Positions 63,729 to 64,000 of a stretch of 64,000 nucleotides of DNA are shown piece by piece. Under the pieces are notes generated by a model, which was not told where the DNA came from, made no database searches, and saw nothing but the letters and a program-made list of their open reading frames with translations. A program made the position numbers and the translations under genes. The DNA lies in contig NZ_KB850111.1 in NCBI RefSeq assembly GCF_000369625.1, positions 1-64,000 of the forward strand, given 5' to 3'. The stretch is from Acinetobacter variabilis (lineage in GTDB: Bacteria > Pseudomonadota > Gammaproteobacteria > Pseudomonadales > Moraxellaceae). Positions within the stretch are counted from its first letter, which is position 1. Each line of letters starts with the position of its first letter.

Positions 63729-64000
63729 TTACAAAGCCAGTCTATCCTTGTTTTTGGCAAATAAGGCCGGCCCGATTCCTTTGACCTGTTGAATATCTTC
63801 AATTGTTTTAAATTTACCGTTTTTCTGCCGGTATTCAATGATCGCTTCCGCTTTCTTCTGCCCGATGCCATTTAACTGCTGTAACTGCTCGATACTGGCC
63901 TGATTCAAGCTAATTTTATCAGTAGCTGAAGAGGCGGATAATGCAGGTTTAGCCAGATAATGATTGTTTTCAGAAACGGGGGTAGCAGCAGCAATTTTCT
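63729..64000 (-). CDS. ComEA-like helix-hairpin-helix protein (N-terminus outside window)
   Basis: A minus-strand frame entering from the right edge gives 90 residues to TAA at 63729-63731. The end is a typical ComEA double HhH domain: SLNQASIEQLQQLNGIGQKKA, then FKTIEDIQQVKGIGPALFAKN, preceded by a Ser/Ala-rich linker. Such proteins bind DNA in the periplasm for natural transformation. The start, signal peptide and length cannot be seen. Confidence 0.85.
   Translation of the reverse strand, partial: KIAAATPVSENNHYLAKPALSASSATDKISLNQASIEQLQQLNGIGQKKAEAIIEYRQKNGKFKTIEDIQQVKGIGPALFAKNKDRLAL

Overview
The window is a stretch of gammaproteobacterial chromosome, almost certainly from an Acinetobacter species. 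The main reasons are the glnE-ilvE / outer-core glycosyltransferase / aspS arrangement, a response regulator and kinase pair closely matching Acinetobacter BaeR/BaeS, the split trp genes, two tandem long acyl-CoA dehydrogenases, a moderate-to-low GC content and compact operons. Genus assignment rests on remembered family features, not on a database search. No rRNA, CRISPR array or prophage is visible.

Layout. 1-224: right end of an IS5-family insertion sequence. 332-980: six tRNA genes on the minus strand (Pro-Arg-His-Pro, then a duplicated His-Pro) with a near-consensus promoter and two terminators. 1135-6963: nadA, argJ, a small secreted protein and secA. 7295-8932: a 1-Cys peroxiredoxin, a repeat and hairpin cluster, and a lipoprotein tyrosine phosphatase. 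8938-12935: trpA-accD-folC and a DedD-like SPOR protein as one minus-strand operon with stop/start overlaps. 13301-17788: NhaC-type antiporter, AraC regulator divergent from a ferritin-like metal-dependent hydrolase, and a DUF2804 protein. 18150-20019: trpF-trpB. 20185-23026: cobalamin riboswitch, BtuB receptor and PduO-type adenosyltransferase, followed by a glycerophosphodiesterase. 24310-30259: acyl-CoA desaturase, SelO, MmcQ/YjbR protein, a GNAT gene broken by one stop codon, an amino acid permease and another GNAT. 30352-33483: BaeS-BaeR divergent from a two-module Spy-like lipoprotein. 33793-37546: two paralogous acyl-CoA dehydrogenases. 37599-44326: small protein, PsiE, RcnB-like protein, unknown protein, phospholipase D family protein, ZnuD-type zinc receptor with a Zur-type operator, DUF4184 membrane protein. 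44488-56241: aspS, the lipooligosaccharide outer-core locus, ilvE and glnE. 56328-64000: orphan histidine kinase, an AT-rich 0.6 kb gap, then darP-npr-rapZ, panB-panC, pcnB-folK and the end of a ComEA-like protein.

How genes work together. btuB and the adenosyltransferase form a corrinoid salvage unit whose uptake step is under riboswitch control. BaeSR and the divergent lipoprotein look like an envelope-stress sensor and its output: the lipoprotein carries two LTxxQ motifs and has BaeR-like direct repeats upstream. The aspS-ilvE interval is where Acinetobacter normally carries its outer-core locus. Here it holds an acyltransferase, two GT4 enzymes, a GT25, a DxD glycosyltransferase and one unrecognised protein, in two convergent arms that meet in a shared palindromic stop.

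The points most worth checking are the Spy-like lipoprotein and its operator, two consensus DnaA boxes arranged head to head in the terminator after selO, the nested hairpins at 7951-8101 that resemble an IS200/IS605 end, a possible structured RNA at 8130-8288, the leader of the desaturase gene, and the unusual outer-core locus. No complete, clearly new multi-gene system was found.
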